Assembly: GCF_019976755.1 (NCBI RefSeq)
Contig: NZ_AP023441.1
Location: 6,569,501 to 6,633,500, forward strand
DNA length: 64,000 nucleotides
DNA from: Nostoc sp. MS1
GTDB lineage: Bacteria; Cyanobacteriota; Cyanobacteriia; Cyanobacteriales; Nostocaceae
Direction of reading: 5' to 3'
The position numbers and the translations under genes are program-made. This document shows positions 44,171 through 53,118 of the stretch, in pieces. Under the pieces are notes generated by a model that worked only from the letters and a program-made list of their open reading frames with translations, did no database searches and was not told where the DNA came from. Position 1 is the stretch's first letter. Each line of letters begins with the position of its first letter.

Positions 44171-47100
44171 ATGAAATCCCCAGTAAACAGTAAGCCTAAA
44201 ATATTGGTTGTTGACGATGAACCAGACAACCTTGACTTGCTTTACCGCACCTTTTATCGTGACTACAAGGTGCTGAGGGCTATATCTGGCCCTGCGGCAC
44301 TGGATTTGCTGGCGCAAGAGGGAGATGTCGCTGTGATCATCTCCGATCAGCGAATGCCGATTATGAGTGGTACAGAATTTTTGAGTTTAACAGCTACACA
44401 ATACCCAGATATTATTCGGATTATTTTAACTGGTTATACTGACGTAGAAGACTTAGTAGAAGCAATTAATGCTGGTAAAGTATTCAAATATGTCACCAAA
44501 CCTTGGGAAGCTGAAGAACTCAAAGCTGTAGTCCGCCAAGCCCTTGATACTCATAATGTCTTGAAAGCACGCACGCGGGAATTAACGCGCACCCTGCGGC
44601 AAGAGTCGCTGCTGAACACAGTTACTAATACCATCCGCAGCGCCTTAGACTATCGACAAATTTTGCAGGCAATTGTCGATACAGTCGGTCATATGTTAGA
44701 GGTAGATGTCTGTCTATTACGTCCCTTTCAAGATGGGCAATTAGTAGACGAAGGGTTTACCTATCAAAAAACTGCATCATCTGCAACCACAAATATCATC
44801 AATGATACTGCTCCCTTGACTTTGGTGGCTGAAACTGTCTGGGAAACCCACGAAGTGCAGATTATTCATGATGTAACAGGCGATGAGCGCATTCACGGAG
44901 TACAGCGCAGAAGTGATGCTTTTGCGGCGGCTGATATTCGTTCTAGTTTAATTGTGCCTTTAATTTGCCAACAAGAATTAATGGCAGTCTTGGCACTACA
45001 TCAATGTTCTCAAGGGCGTATCTGGGGGGAAGAAGAAGTACAGTTAGTTTCGATGGTAGCAGATCAAGCTGCCTTGGCTTTGTCGCAGGCTTATGCCTAC
45101 GAACAGGTAAGGGCGCTGGCAAAGCGGGAGTCTTTAATTAATACAATTACAACAGCTATTCGTTCTAGCCTTAACCCTGAAGATATTTTTGCAGCTATTA
45201 CCCAACAACTGGGGCAAGCCTTACAAGTTGATGGTTGTGTTCTTTCTTTGTGGACTGAAGACGATGAATTTGTTAAGTGTGTGGGGTTGTATGATAGCTC
45301 TCAACATGGCCGAGATTTTAGAGAAAATCATCATCATGTAATACAGGAATTACCTGAATCTCACACGCCAATTTTAGAAAATCCGATTTTACAAGAAATA
45401 TTAAGGACACATGAGCCTGTAATAATTACGGATATAAATCAGTCCGCTTGGGAAACCAAGGGCTTTGACTTACCATTGAAAATGCCAGCGCAATCGCTTA
45501 TGCTTGTGCCTTTATTGGCAGATGGTAAATGTATCGGTAGTATTACCCTCCGAGAAGGGAAGAAAAGCCGGAACTGGTTAGCGTCTGATATTGAACTGAC
45601 AAAAGCTGTAGCTGCACAAGCGGCGATCGCAGTACAACAAGCAAATTTATACCAAAAAACCCGCGAACAAGCCGAGCGCTTGCTGCAATTAGATAAACAA
45701 AAAACCGAATTTTTCCAGAATATATCCCATGAATTTCGCACACCCATCACCTTAATTCAAGGGCCATTAGAATCGGCTGTAGGAGCGGGTGAGGGGTTAT
45801 CTTATGCCCAAAGTGCGATCGCTTTGCGTAACTCCCGGCGACTGTTGCGGCTAGTCAATCAACTACTAGATTTGCAACGCCTCGATGCTGGAAGAATGCA
45901 GCCAAATTTCCGTCCCTGTGACTTGGTTGATTTTGTCAGTCAAATTGCCGAATCATTTCGTCCCTACTCCGAGAAAAAGGCACTAAATCTAGTTACCCAA
46001 TTAGATGAATGCCCCCAAGTATATATAGACATGGAAAAATTTGACAAAGTGGTTTATAACCTCTTGTCAAATGCCATGAAATTTACGCCAGAAGGTGGGA
46101 CAATCACCGTCAAGCTGGCATCTCAAGGCAACCACTGTATATTGCAAGTCGAAGATACAGGTATTGGTATTGTTAAAGAACAAATCCCCTATCTGTTTGA
46201 ACGTTTCCGCCAAGCCGAAGGTTCAGAAAACCGTTCCTATGAAGGTAGTGGTTTAGGTTTAGCTTTAGTTAAAGAATTAGTAGAACTACATGGTGGTAAA
46301 GTCACTGTTGAATCAGTCTATGGTAAAGGCACAACTTTTACCCTGTGGTTGCTGGCTGGGAATACTCACCTACCTACACAGCAAGTATTAGACACCCCGA
46401 CAGAACTCACCACCAGCCGCGCCAGTGTAGAACTAGCTGACTTGGAACTGGTAGAAACAACATCAGATGATTTACATATAGACACCACTTCCCACTCCCC
46501 ACTCCCCACTCCCCATTCCCAACTCCCCACTCCCCACTCCCCACTTAGTACTCATACCATCCTCGTTGTTGACGACAACCCCGATTTACGGACTTACGTT
46601 TCAGATATCCTCCGTCGTAGTGGCTATCAAGTCTATACAGCTCGTAATGGTTATGAAGGATTTGGTAAAGCTCAGGAAATCTCACCCAACCTCATCATTA
46701 CTGATTTGATGATGCCTTTGGTGACGGGAGTAGAAATGATTCGGATGATTCGCAATGAAGATCAAATCAAAGGAACACCAATCATCTTACTAACGGCTAA
46801 AGTTGATGAAGAAACCCGCATCGAAAGTACAGAAAATGGGGCTGATGCTTATTTAGCTAAACCATTTAATGATCGGGAACTTCTGGCAGAGGTTCGGAAT
46901 CTTTTAGCCTTGAAAGAAAATGAAAGGCGAGTCTTGGAGTTAAACACTTACCTCACAGAATCAGTTCTCAAACGCTTTTTACCCCCTGCATTGGTTTCAA
47001 AAGCTGCTGCGGGTGCGTTAAGCTTAGACTTACGGCCAGAGCCACGCTTAATTACGGTGCTGTTTAGTGACATCGTTGGTTTTACACAGTTAGCCAATAC

Positions 47101-47632
47101 TCTCAGATCCCGCCGAGTGGCAGAATTACTCAATGAGTATTTGGAAACCATGACCAGGGCTGTGTTTGATAATGGTGGCACTGTTGATAAGTTTATGGGG
47201 GATGCTATCCTCGCTCTCTACGGAGCGCCGGAAGAACTTACCCCAAATGAACAGGTGCGTCGAGCCGTAAATACAGCTAAAGCAATGCAACGCACCTTAG
47301 TTCAATTAAATCAGCGCTGGCGTGATCAAGGAATCTTTGATTCTCACGCTGATGGTGGTGTACAGTTTCGCTGCGGTATTCACCAAGGGACGGCTGTTGT
47401 GGGTATGTTTGGCAGTGCTGAACGTGCCGACTATACAGCAATTGGCCCTAGTGTAAATATTGCTGCTCGATTGCAAGCGGCGGCTGTCCCAGGTACAATT
47501 TTGGTTTCTGCGGCTGTGGCAGATTACTTACAAGACGAAGAAATTACTAAAGGTAGTCCGCTAAAACTTAAAGGAGTAGATGAAACCGTTCTGACCTTTG
47601 TTGTTAAATCAGAATTAATGGCTAATAGCTAA
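44171..47632 (+). CDS. cyaC: CyaC-type hybrid two-component adenylate cyclase
   Basis: An 1153-residue cytoplasmic protein. Order: receiver 1 (about 10-125, phospho-acceptor Asp59 in IISDQRMPI), two GAF domains (about 150-310 and 325-490), HisKA with His520 (NISHEFRTPITLIQ), HATPase (LLSNAMKFTPEGG, VEDTGIGIV, GSGLGLALVKE), receiver 2 (Asp845 in IITDLMMPLVTG), and a class III cyclase domain with metal-binding Asp967 (LFSDIVGFTQLA) and Asp1011 (MGDAILALYG). This matches CyaC of Anabaena and Spirulina in both order and length; CyaC makes cAMP in response to phosphorelay and light in those organisms. The linker before receiver 2 (about 773-792, PLPTPHSQLPTPHSPLST) is encoded by an intergenic-type tandem repeat. 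ATG at 44171 opens the frame. Confidence 0.92.
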   Translation: MKSPVNSKPKILVVDDEPDNLDLLYRTFYRDYKVLRAISGPAALDLLAQEGDVAVIISDQRMPIMSGTEFLSLTATQYPDIIRIILTGYTDVEDLVEAINAGKVFKYVTKPWEAEELKAVVRQALDTHNVLKARTRELTRTLRQESLLNTVTNTIRSALDYRQILQAIVDTVGHMLEVDVCLLRPFQDGQLVDEGFTYQKTASSATTNIINDTAPLTLVAETVWETHEVQIIHDVTGDERIHGVQRRSDAFAAADIRSSLIVPLICQQELMAVLALHQCSQGRIWGEEEVQLVSMVADQAALALSQAYAYEQVRALAKRESLINTITTAIRSSLNPEDIFAAITQQLGQALQVDGCVLSLWTEDDEFVKCVGLYDSSQHGRDFRENHHHVIQELPESHTPILENPILQEILRTHEPVIITDINQSAWETKGFDLPLKMPAQSLMLVPLLADGKCIGSITLREGKKSRNWLASDIELTKAVAAQAAIAVQQANLYQKTREQAERLLQLDKQKTEFFQNISHEFRTPITLIQGPLESAVGAGEGLSYAQSAIALRNSRRLLRLVNQLLDLQRLDAGRMQPNFRPCDLVDFVSQIAESFRPYSEKKALNLVTQLDECPQVYIDMEKFDKVVYNLLSNAMKFTPEGGTITVKLASQGNHCILQVEDTGIGIVKEQIPYLFERFRQAEGSENRSYEGSGLGLALVKELVELHGGKVTVESVYGKGTTFTLWLLAGNTHLPTQQVLDTPTELTTSRASVELADLELVETTSDDLHIDTTSHSPLPTPHSQLPTPHSPLSTHTILVVDDNPDLRTYVSDILRRSGYQVYTARNGYEGFGKAQEISPNLIITDLMMPLVTGVEMIRMIRNEDQIKGTPIILLTAKVDEETRIESTENGADAYLAKPFNDRELLAEVRNLLALKENERRVLELNTYLTESVLKRFLPPALVSKAAAGALSLDLRPEPRLITVLFSDIVGFTQLANTLRSRRVAELLNEYLETMTRAVFDNGGTVDKFMGDAILALYGAPEELTPNEQVRRAVNTAKAMQRTLVQLNQRWRDQGIFDSHADGGVQFRCGIHQGTAVVGMFGSAERADYTAIGPSVNIAARLQAAAVPGTILVSAAVADYLQDEEITKGSPLKLKGVDETVLTFVVKSELMANS
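46488..46545 (+). repeat. CCCCACT tandem repeat inside cyaC
   Basis: The heptamer CTCCCCA/CCCCACT and variants occur about eight times and are translated in frame as repeats of S-P-L-P-T-P-H. The same unit is found between genes at 851-880 and 39420-39440. Confidence 0.9.
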
Positions 47633-47684
47633 TATTCAATCTACATCTAACAGCAGTAGCTCCGAAGCATATATTTACATTGTC

Positions 47685-49022
47685 ATGACAACATCGGTAG
47701 CGGATAAAACTCCTATTCCCGCTAAAGTGTGGCGGCGACACAGTGATCCTCCTGGCTTATGGTTTGGTGTAGCTTTAGGTTCAGCTTCACTACACTTATT
47801 GGCTTTTTGGTTAATACGTTCATCTAATGTTGTGGGATTATGGTTTCCGCAGCAAGAGCAGAGTTTTGTCCTGATTGAGTTGATAGAAGTTGCTCCTCAA
47901 ACCACCTCTACAGATAAACCTTCAGGGCAAACTCAACAGCCAGTAGCGCCAACCTCTACAAATCGGGATGCTGAAATTATAAATTCTGGTGAGCAATCTC
48001 AGCCAGAAAGTAATAGTAATATTGCTCAATATCCACCGGAAGTTATTCCTCAAGCAGAGTCTACACCAACACCAACCACAGAACCAGCACCTACACCCGA
48101 ACCAACACCGACAGTAACCACAAAACCAGAAACCACATCCACACCCGAACCAACACCGACAGTAACCACGGAACCAGAACCAGCACCGACACCAACAACA
48201 TCTACAGTTCCTGTAGGTGAACTTCCTTGGCAGCGTCGTGAAGAAATTGAACTGGGACAGGGACAGCCATTACCCTCAGATATTCCACCTGTTACACCAG
48301 AACAAGTACAAAAATCGCCAGCCACAGAAGAACAAACTCCACGTGGTAACGAGGATAATGCAGGAACATCAACTGGTGACACCGCAAATTCTCCACCTGA
48401 AGATAATTCATCTAATCCTAATGGAGACACTGCCAGCACTCCACCTGAAAATAATTCCGCTAATCCCTCTACAGAAACTACAAACACCCCATCTGCGGAA
48501 AGTTCACAAAATCCATCTACAGACACTGCAAAAATTCCGACTGAACAATATACACCAACTCCAACAGAAGCACCTGCAAACACGCCGACTGAGAATAATT
48601 CACCAAATTCTACCCCTAGAGGAGCGACATCTAGCGACAAGCCGTTTAGCGTCTACGCTACATTATCACCTGTACCAGAAGCAGAAGCACGCCAATTAGC
48701 CAATGATTTACCTGAAGTCTTGGTTCAATATGGAGGAAGTAGTGAAAAAACTGTAGACTCTAGCTATCTTCCAGGCGATTCCACCATCAAATCAGCACAG
48801 TTACTAGCTAGTTTGGTCATTAATAAAGATGGTAACTTCCAACAGGCCATAATCCTCAATATAGAACCGACAAGTTTACAAGCAGACAAGGGTGTATACC
48901 AGCAACTTGTCGCTGATTTATTTAAAGATGAAAAATTTACCGCAGCGCGTAATCGTGATGGTACAAAACCAGACTTCAGTAATTTTTTCGTCAGAATTAC
49001 AATACAGCCAACTGGTCAATAG
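47685..49022 (+). CDS. TonB-like membrane-anchored Pro/Thr-rich protein
   Basis: A 445-residue protein: short cytoplasmic N-terminus, one membrane helix (about 27-45, LWFGVALGSASLHLLAFWLI), a long Pro/Thr/Glu-rich region (about 70-310; repeats of P-E-P-T-P-T-V-T-T) and a C-terminal domain (about 365-443: SAQLLASLVINKDGNFQQAI) resembling the TonB C-terminus. This layout fits a TonB-type protein spanning the periplasm to energise outer-membrane transport. No ExbB/ExbD genes are adjacent and sequence identity to TonB is weak, so the call is tentative. It starts about 50 bases after cyaC. Confidence 0.6.
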   Translation: MTTSVADKTPIPAKVWRRHSDPPGLWFGVALGSASLHLLAFWLIRSSNVVGLWFPQQEQSFVLIELIEVAPQTTSTDKPSGQTQQPVAPTSTNRDAEIINSGEQSQPESNSNIAQYPPEVIPQAESTPTPTTEPAPTPEPTPTVTTKPETTSTPEPTPTVTTEPEPAPTPTTSTVPVGELPWQRREEIELGQGQPLPSDIPPVTPEQVQKSPATEEQTPRGNEDNAGTSTGDTANSPPEDNSSNPNGDTASTPPENNSANPSTETTNTPSAESSQNPSTDTAKIPTEQYTPTPTEAPANTPTENNSPNSTPRGATSSDKPFSVYATLSPVPEAEARQLANDLPEVLVQYGGSSEKTVDSSYLPGDSTIKSAQLLASLVINKDGNFQQAIILNIEPTSLQADKGVYQQLVADLFKDEKFTAARNRDGTKPDFSNFFVRITIQPTGQ

Positions 49023-49308
49023 CTTAGTTAACCTGAGTTCGGGTTAAAGATAAGAAGGTAAAACCCAGTCCAGATGTAGGCTAGGCTTCTTAGGTTGATG
49101 ACAATAAGCAATTAATCCGCACAAAACGTTGACGCAAAAACTAACGGGACTACGGTGTCTTGAATGCTCAATTTGAGAAATGTGAGTTGGTCTGCGTTTG
49201 GTATTATATTTTTGTTTATCTTTGCTCTCCTGCTTTTACCTATGCAAGTTTACAAAAGATACTTGAAGTTCAGGTAACACTGTGCTATATTATTTAAGTT
49301 GGAAACTT

Positions 49309-49379
49309 GCGGGCGTAGTTTAGTGGTAAAACTATAGCCTTCCAAGCTATTAATGCGGGTTCGATTCCCGCCGCCCGCT
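49309..49379 (+). tRNA. tRNA-Gly (anticodon UCC)
   Basis: A 71-base cloverleaf: acceptor GCGGGCG pairs with CGCCCGC, D arm GTTTAGTGGTAAAAC, anticodon stem ATAGC/GCTAT with loop CTTCCAA (anticodon TCC), T arm GCGGG TTCGATT CCCGC. CCA is not encoded. The T loop holds GGTT at 49358-49361. The Tn7-like element begins 57 bases after the 3' end. Confidence 0.97.
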
Positions 49380-49423
49380 TTCATATTAAACCCCTTGTCA
49401 GCAGGCGTTTGGTAAGTCGAACG

Positions 49424-49447
49424 TCGCTCTACACGTGTAGAGCGACA
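49424..49447. repeat. 24-bp perfect palindrome at the transposon end
   Basis: GTCGCTCTACAC joined directly to GTGTAGAGCGAC. The right half is the transposon terminus (TGTAGAGCGAC from 49436), so the flanking DNA carries a mirror image of the first 11 terminal bases. Confidence 0.85.
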
Positions 49448-49639
49448 AATAATTTGTCCACTTCGACAAATTATTTGTCACAGTATTTTCTTAACCAAAA
49501 ATCCATACATACCAACACTTTTCAGCAATGAAAGCCGAATCAAGCTTATTCAGTCTTTAGCGACAAATTACATGACTTTTTTAAACGACTGCGACTTATT
49601 AGATGGCAATTATTAATTTAGCGAAAAATTAAATGTCAA
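49436..49639 (+). mobile_element. Left end of Tn7-like transposon with TnsB-site repeats
   Basis: The terminus TGTAGAGCGACAAATAATTT opens a series of similar units: GCGACAAATAATTTGTC (49442-49458), TCGACAAATTATTTGTCA (49463-49480), GCGACAAATTACATGAC (49560-49576), GCGACTTATTAGATGGCA (49591-49608) and GCGAAAAATTAAATGTCAA (49621-49639). Units decay away from the terminus but keep GCGA and A/T spacing, as expected of TnsB binding sites in type V-K-like elements. If the terminus is right, a 5-bp target duplication would be ACACG (49431-49435). The matching right end is not in the window. Confidence 0.8.
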
Positions 49640-49698
49640 TTATTCAAAGTTTCATAGTAGTATGAATGTACCCAAATAATCAAAGATAAATCACATCT

Positions 49699-51642
49699 AT
49701 GAGTTATTTAGATGTAGATAACCAGTTTGAACTGGAAAATGATGAGGATGCAGACATACTCGATTTTTCAATGGAACTTGAGTCATTGAATGATCATGGA
49801 AACTTTGTAGAAGAAGACAAATCAGTTGAGTTTTTGGATCAGAGATACTTAGACGATTCAGAGCTTAGGTTGTCAGGAGAGCAAAGACTCAAACTGGAAA
49901 TAATCCGTAATTTACGTGAACCTTGCGATCGCCTAACTTACGGACAAAGGTTGAAGGAAGCGGCCAAAAAGCTTGGTAAATCAGAACGAACGGTTAGACG
50001 TTTAATTAAGTCTTGGGAAGAAAAAGGTATAGCTGCTTTAGCGGAAGTTCCTAGAGCAGACAAAGGACAGGTGCGGAAAAGCGAATACTGGTATAACTTG
50101 AGTCTCAAAATTTATAAACAAGGGAATACAGGTAGCGATCGCATGACTCGCACTCAAGTCGCAGAGAAGATTGAGGTTAAAGCTTACGAATTTGCTAAAA
50201 AAGAATTAGAAACTGAAATATCAAGGTTAGAAAGTCAGGGATTGCGGGGAGAAGAATTAGATTGGGAGATCAACAAGCTGATAAAAATCAAGGCGCAGAC
50301 ACAAGGATTTAAGTATTGGTCAAAGTATGGCAAACCTCCTAGCACTAGAACAGTAGAAAGATGGCTCAAGCCGGTTGAACAGAAAAGGCATAAGTCACGC
50401 ACTAGTCGCAGCCCAGGATGGCACGGTTCGGAACACGTAATCAAAACCCGTGATGGTCAAGAGATATCCATTAAATACAGCAATCAGGCTTGGCAAATAG
50501 ACCATACTAAAGCTGACATTTTATTAGTGGACGAGTATGGTGAAGAGATAGGTCGTCCTCAATTAACGACGGTAGTAGATTGTTATTCTCGCTGCATCGT
50601 GGGGTTCCGTCTAGGTTTTGCTGCACCTAGTTCTCAAGTTGTTGCTTTGGCACTGCGGAATGCAATTCTGCCGAAAAGGTACAGTTCTGAGTATGAACTC
50701 AGATGTAAGTGGAGTGCTTACGGTGTACCCAAATATGTTTATACAGATGGTGGTAGAGATTTTATCTCAAAACATTTAGTGGAATGGATTGCTGACGAAT
50801 TAGATTTTGAACCAATACTGCGAAGTCAACCTTCAGATGGTGGCATTGTAGAACGACCATTTAGAACCATGAGTGGACTGCTTGCGGAAATGCCAGGTTA
50901 TACCGGGTCAAGTGTCAAAGACCGTCCAGAGGGAGCTGAAGAAAAAGCTTGTATAAGTCTTCCTGAGCTAGAAAAATTAATTGTTGGTTACATCGTTGAT
51001 AGCTACAACCAAAAGCCTGATGCCCGAAGTCAAGCCAACCCTTTAACACCAAAACAAAGTCGGATTGAGCGTTGGGAGAAAGGACTACAAATGCCTCCTA
51101 CTTTACTGAACGATAGAGAACTTGACATTTGTTTAATGAAGGCGGCAGAACGGGTTGTATATGACAATGGCTATCTGAATTTTTCTGGTCTTCGTTACAG
51201 GGGAGAAAATTTAGGAGCTTACGCAGGCGAAAAAGTTATCTTAAGGTTCGATCCCAGAGATATCACTATGGTATTAGTATATGGTCGGAAAAATAATAAG
51301 GAAATATTTTTAGCCCGTGCTTATGCTGTTGGTTTAGAAGCAGCCAGACTATCAATTGAAGAAGTTAAATACGCACGTAAAAAAGCAGAAAATAGTGGGA
51401 AAGGTATAAATAATATTGCGATTTTAGAAGAGGCTCTTAGACGCAGAAACTTTTTACAACAGAAGAAAAATAAGACTAAAGCTGAACGTCGCCGTTCTGA
51501 AGAGAAACGTGTAGAGCAAATACCACAAGTCTTGATAGAAAAGAAAAATGAACAGGTTGTGGAATTAATATCTCAACCCGAAGACGATGATCTAATAGAA
51601 AAATTAGATTTAAAGTTATTGCGTGAAGAGCTAGGTTTGTAA
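49699..51642 (+). CDS. tnsB: TnsB-like DDE transposase
   Basis: A 647-residue Mu/TnsB-family transposase that binds the element ends and joins strands. N-terminal helix-turn-helix domains (about 50-125, RLKEAAKKLGKSERTVRRLI), rve/DDE core (about 255-450: first Asp in QIDHTKADILLV, second in YVYTDGGRDFIS, Glu in SDGGIVERPFRTM), Mu C-terminal beta-barrel and a basic tail that would contact TnsC. The frame is intact and starts just inside the end repeats. There is no TnsA gene, so transposition would be replicative unless resolved. Three genes follow in order, spaced 3 and 29 bases. Confidence 0.93.
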   Translation: MSYLDVDNQFELENDEDADILDFSMELESLNDHGNFVEEDKSVEFLDQRYLDDSELRLSGEQRLKLEIIRNLREPCDRLTYGQRLKEAAKKLGKSERTVRRLIKSWEEKGIAALAEVPRADKGQVRKSEYWYNLSLKIYKQGNTGSDRMTRTQVAEKIEVKAYEFAKKELETEISRLESQGLRGEELDWEINKLIKIKAQTQGFKYWSKYGKPPSTRTVERWLKPVEQKRHKSRTSRSPGWHGSEHVIKTRDGQEISIKYSNQAWQIDHTKADILLVDEYGEEIGRPQLTTVVDCYSRCIVGFRLGFAAPSSQVVALALRNAILPKRYSSEYELRCKWSAYGVPKYVYTDGGRDFISKHLVEWIADELDFEPILRSQPSDGGIVERPFRTMSGLLAEMPGYTGSSVKDRPEGAEEKACISLPELEKLIVGYIVDSYNQKPDARSQANPLTPKQSRIERWEKGLQMPPTLLNDRELDICLMKAAERVVYDNGYLNFSGLRYRGENLGAYAGEKVILRFDPRDITMVLVYGRKNNKEIFLARAYAVGLEAARLSIEEVKYARKKAENSGKGINNIAILEEALRRRNFLQQKKNKTKAERRRSEEKRVEQIPQVLIEKKNEQVVELISQPEDDDLIEKLDLKLLREELGL

Positions 51643-51645
51643 ACC

Positions 51646-52452
51646 ATGACAAATGAAGAAATACAACAAGAAATTGAGCGTCTTAGACAACCAGATATTT
51701 TAAACATTGAACAAGTGAAAAGATTTAGTGCTTGGTTAGATGAAAGGCGAAAATTACGAAAACCTGGAAGGGCAGTGGGAGAGTCAGGTTTGGGCAAAAC
51801 CACAGCTTCTCTTTTTTATACCTACCAAAACCGAGCAGTTAAAATTCCAAATCAAAACCCAGTTGTGCCTGTATTATATATAGAGTTAATAGGTAGTTCT
51901 TGCAGCCCATCGCTTTTATTTAAAACGATTATTGAAATTCTAAAATTTAAGGCGAAAGGTGGCAACGAAACTCAGTTAAGAGAAAGAGCATGGTATTTCA
52001 TTAAGCAATGTAAAGTAGAAATATTAATTATTGATGAGGCTCATAGACTTCAATTTAAAACGCTGCCAGATGTTAGAGACTTATTCGATAAAGTAAAGAT
52101 TATCCCTATATTGGTGGGTACAAGTAGTCGACTTGATACATTAATTAGTAAAGATGAGCAGGTTGCTGGACGTTTTGCAGCATACTTTAGTTTTGAAAAA
52201 CTAATAGGAGAAAACTTTACAAAAACGGTAAAGATTTGGGAACAGCAAATTCTGAAACTACCTGAGCCATCAAATTTAGCAGAGAACCAAGAAATTATAA
52301 CTATTTTACAGGGAAAAACTGCTGGACAAATTAGATTACTAGACCAAATTCTTAGAGATGCAGCAGTTAAAGCATTAGAATCTGGTGTTAATAAAATTGA
52401 TAAGTCACTTTTAAATAGTATTGAAGGTGATTATTTATTAACGGCAAGCTAA
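51646..52452 (+). CDS. tnsC: TnsC-like AAA+ ATPase
   Basis: A 268-residue AAA+ regulator that forms filaments on DNA and links target selection to TnsB. Walker A is GESGLGKTTASLFY, Walker B ILIIDEAHRLQFKT, sensor region PILVGTSSRLD. The short length is that of V-K-type TnsC (about 270) rather than Tn7 TnsC (about 550). It starts three bases after tnsB. Confidence 0.92.
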   Translation: MTNEEIQQEIERLRQPDILNIEQVKRFSAWLDERRKLRKPGRAVGESGLGKTTASLFYTYQNRAVKIPNQNPVVPVLYIELIGSSCSPSLLFKTIIEILKFKAKGGNETQLRERAWYFIKQCKVEILIIDEAHRLQFKTLPDVRDLFDKVKIIPILVGTSSRLDTLISKDEQVAGRFAAYFSFEKLIGENFTKTVKIWEQQILKLPEPSNLAENQEIITILQGKTAGQIRLLDQILRDAAVKALESGVNKIDKSLLNSIEGDYLLTAS

Positions 52453-52481
52453 AATATACATCATCAAACCGATCAATCCAG

Positions 52482-52997
52482 ATGCCAGAAGAAATATATA
52501 ATTTTGAAGCTTGGATAAATATAGTTGAACCATTACCAGGGGAAAGTATAAGCCACTTTTTAGGTCGTTTTGAGAGAGCTAATTTACTAACTGGGTATCA
52601 GGTTGGTAGAGAAGCGGGAGTTGGTGCAATAGTAACACGATGGAAAAAACTGTACCTTAATCCATTTCCAACTCTACAAGAATTAGAGGCATTAGCAAGG
52701 TTTGTTGAGGTGGGAGTCGAAAAATTCAAGGAGATGCTACCACCCAAGGGGGCGACTATGAAGCCTCGACCAATTAAATTGTGTGCTGCTTGCTATGCAG
52801 AAGTACCTTGCCACCTTATCGAGTGGCAATTTAAGGACAAACTTAAGTGCGATCGCCACAATTTACGCTTGTTAACCAAATGTACTAACTGTGAAACGCC
52901 TTTCCCAATTCCCGCAGATTGGGTGGAAGGAAAATGTTCTCATTGTTCTTTGCCTTTTGCAACAATGGCGAAGCGTCAAAAGCTTTATTCACTTTAA
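52482..52997 (+). CDS. tniQ: Short TniQ (V-K type) target-selection protein
   Basis: A 171-residue TniQ. The N-terminal domain starts PLPGESISHFLGRFERAN, and the C-terminal half carries zinc-finger Cys/His (LCAACYAEVPCH, CDRHNLRLLTKCTNC, CSHC). In V-K CRISPR-associated transposons a TniQ of about this size bridges Cas12k and TnsC; long TnsD-type TniQ proteins bind att sites directly. The small size therefore points to RNA-guided targeting. It closes the tnsB-tnsC-tniQ operon. Confidence 0.9.
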   Translation: MPEEIYNFEAWINIVEPLPGESISHFLGRFERANLLTGYQVGREAGVGAIVTRWKKLYLNPFPTLQELEALARFVEVGVEKFKEMLPPKGATMKPRPIKLCAACYAEVPCHLIEWQFKDKLKCDRHNLRLLTKCTNCETPFPIPADWVEGKCSHCSLPFATMAKRQKLYSL

Positions 52998-53118
52998 ATA
53001 TGATAAATAAATACAAGTCTAGGAAAAACTAAGGTAATATTTATTACCTACGCACCCCAAAATTAGGTTGTTACAATTCAATAGACTACAGTTTACTTGA
53101 AACAAGGTTTAGGCGAAA

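Noticed and set aside
48050..48640. Minus-strand Val/Gly/Ser-rich frame of 196 codons
   Set aside because: It is the mirror of the Pro/Thr-rich repeat region of the TonB-like gene and has no independent signal.
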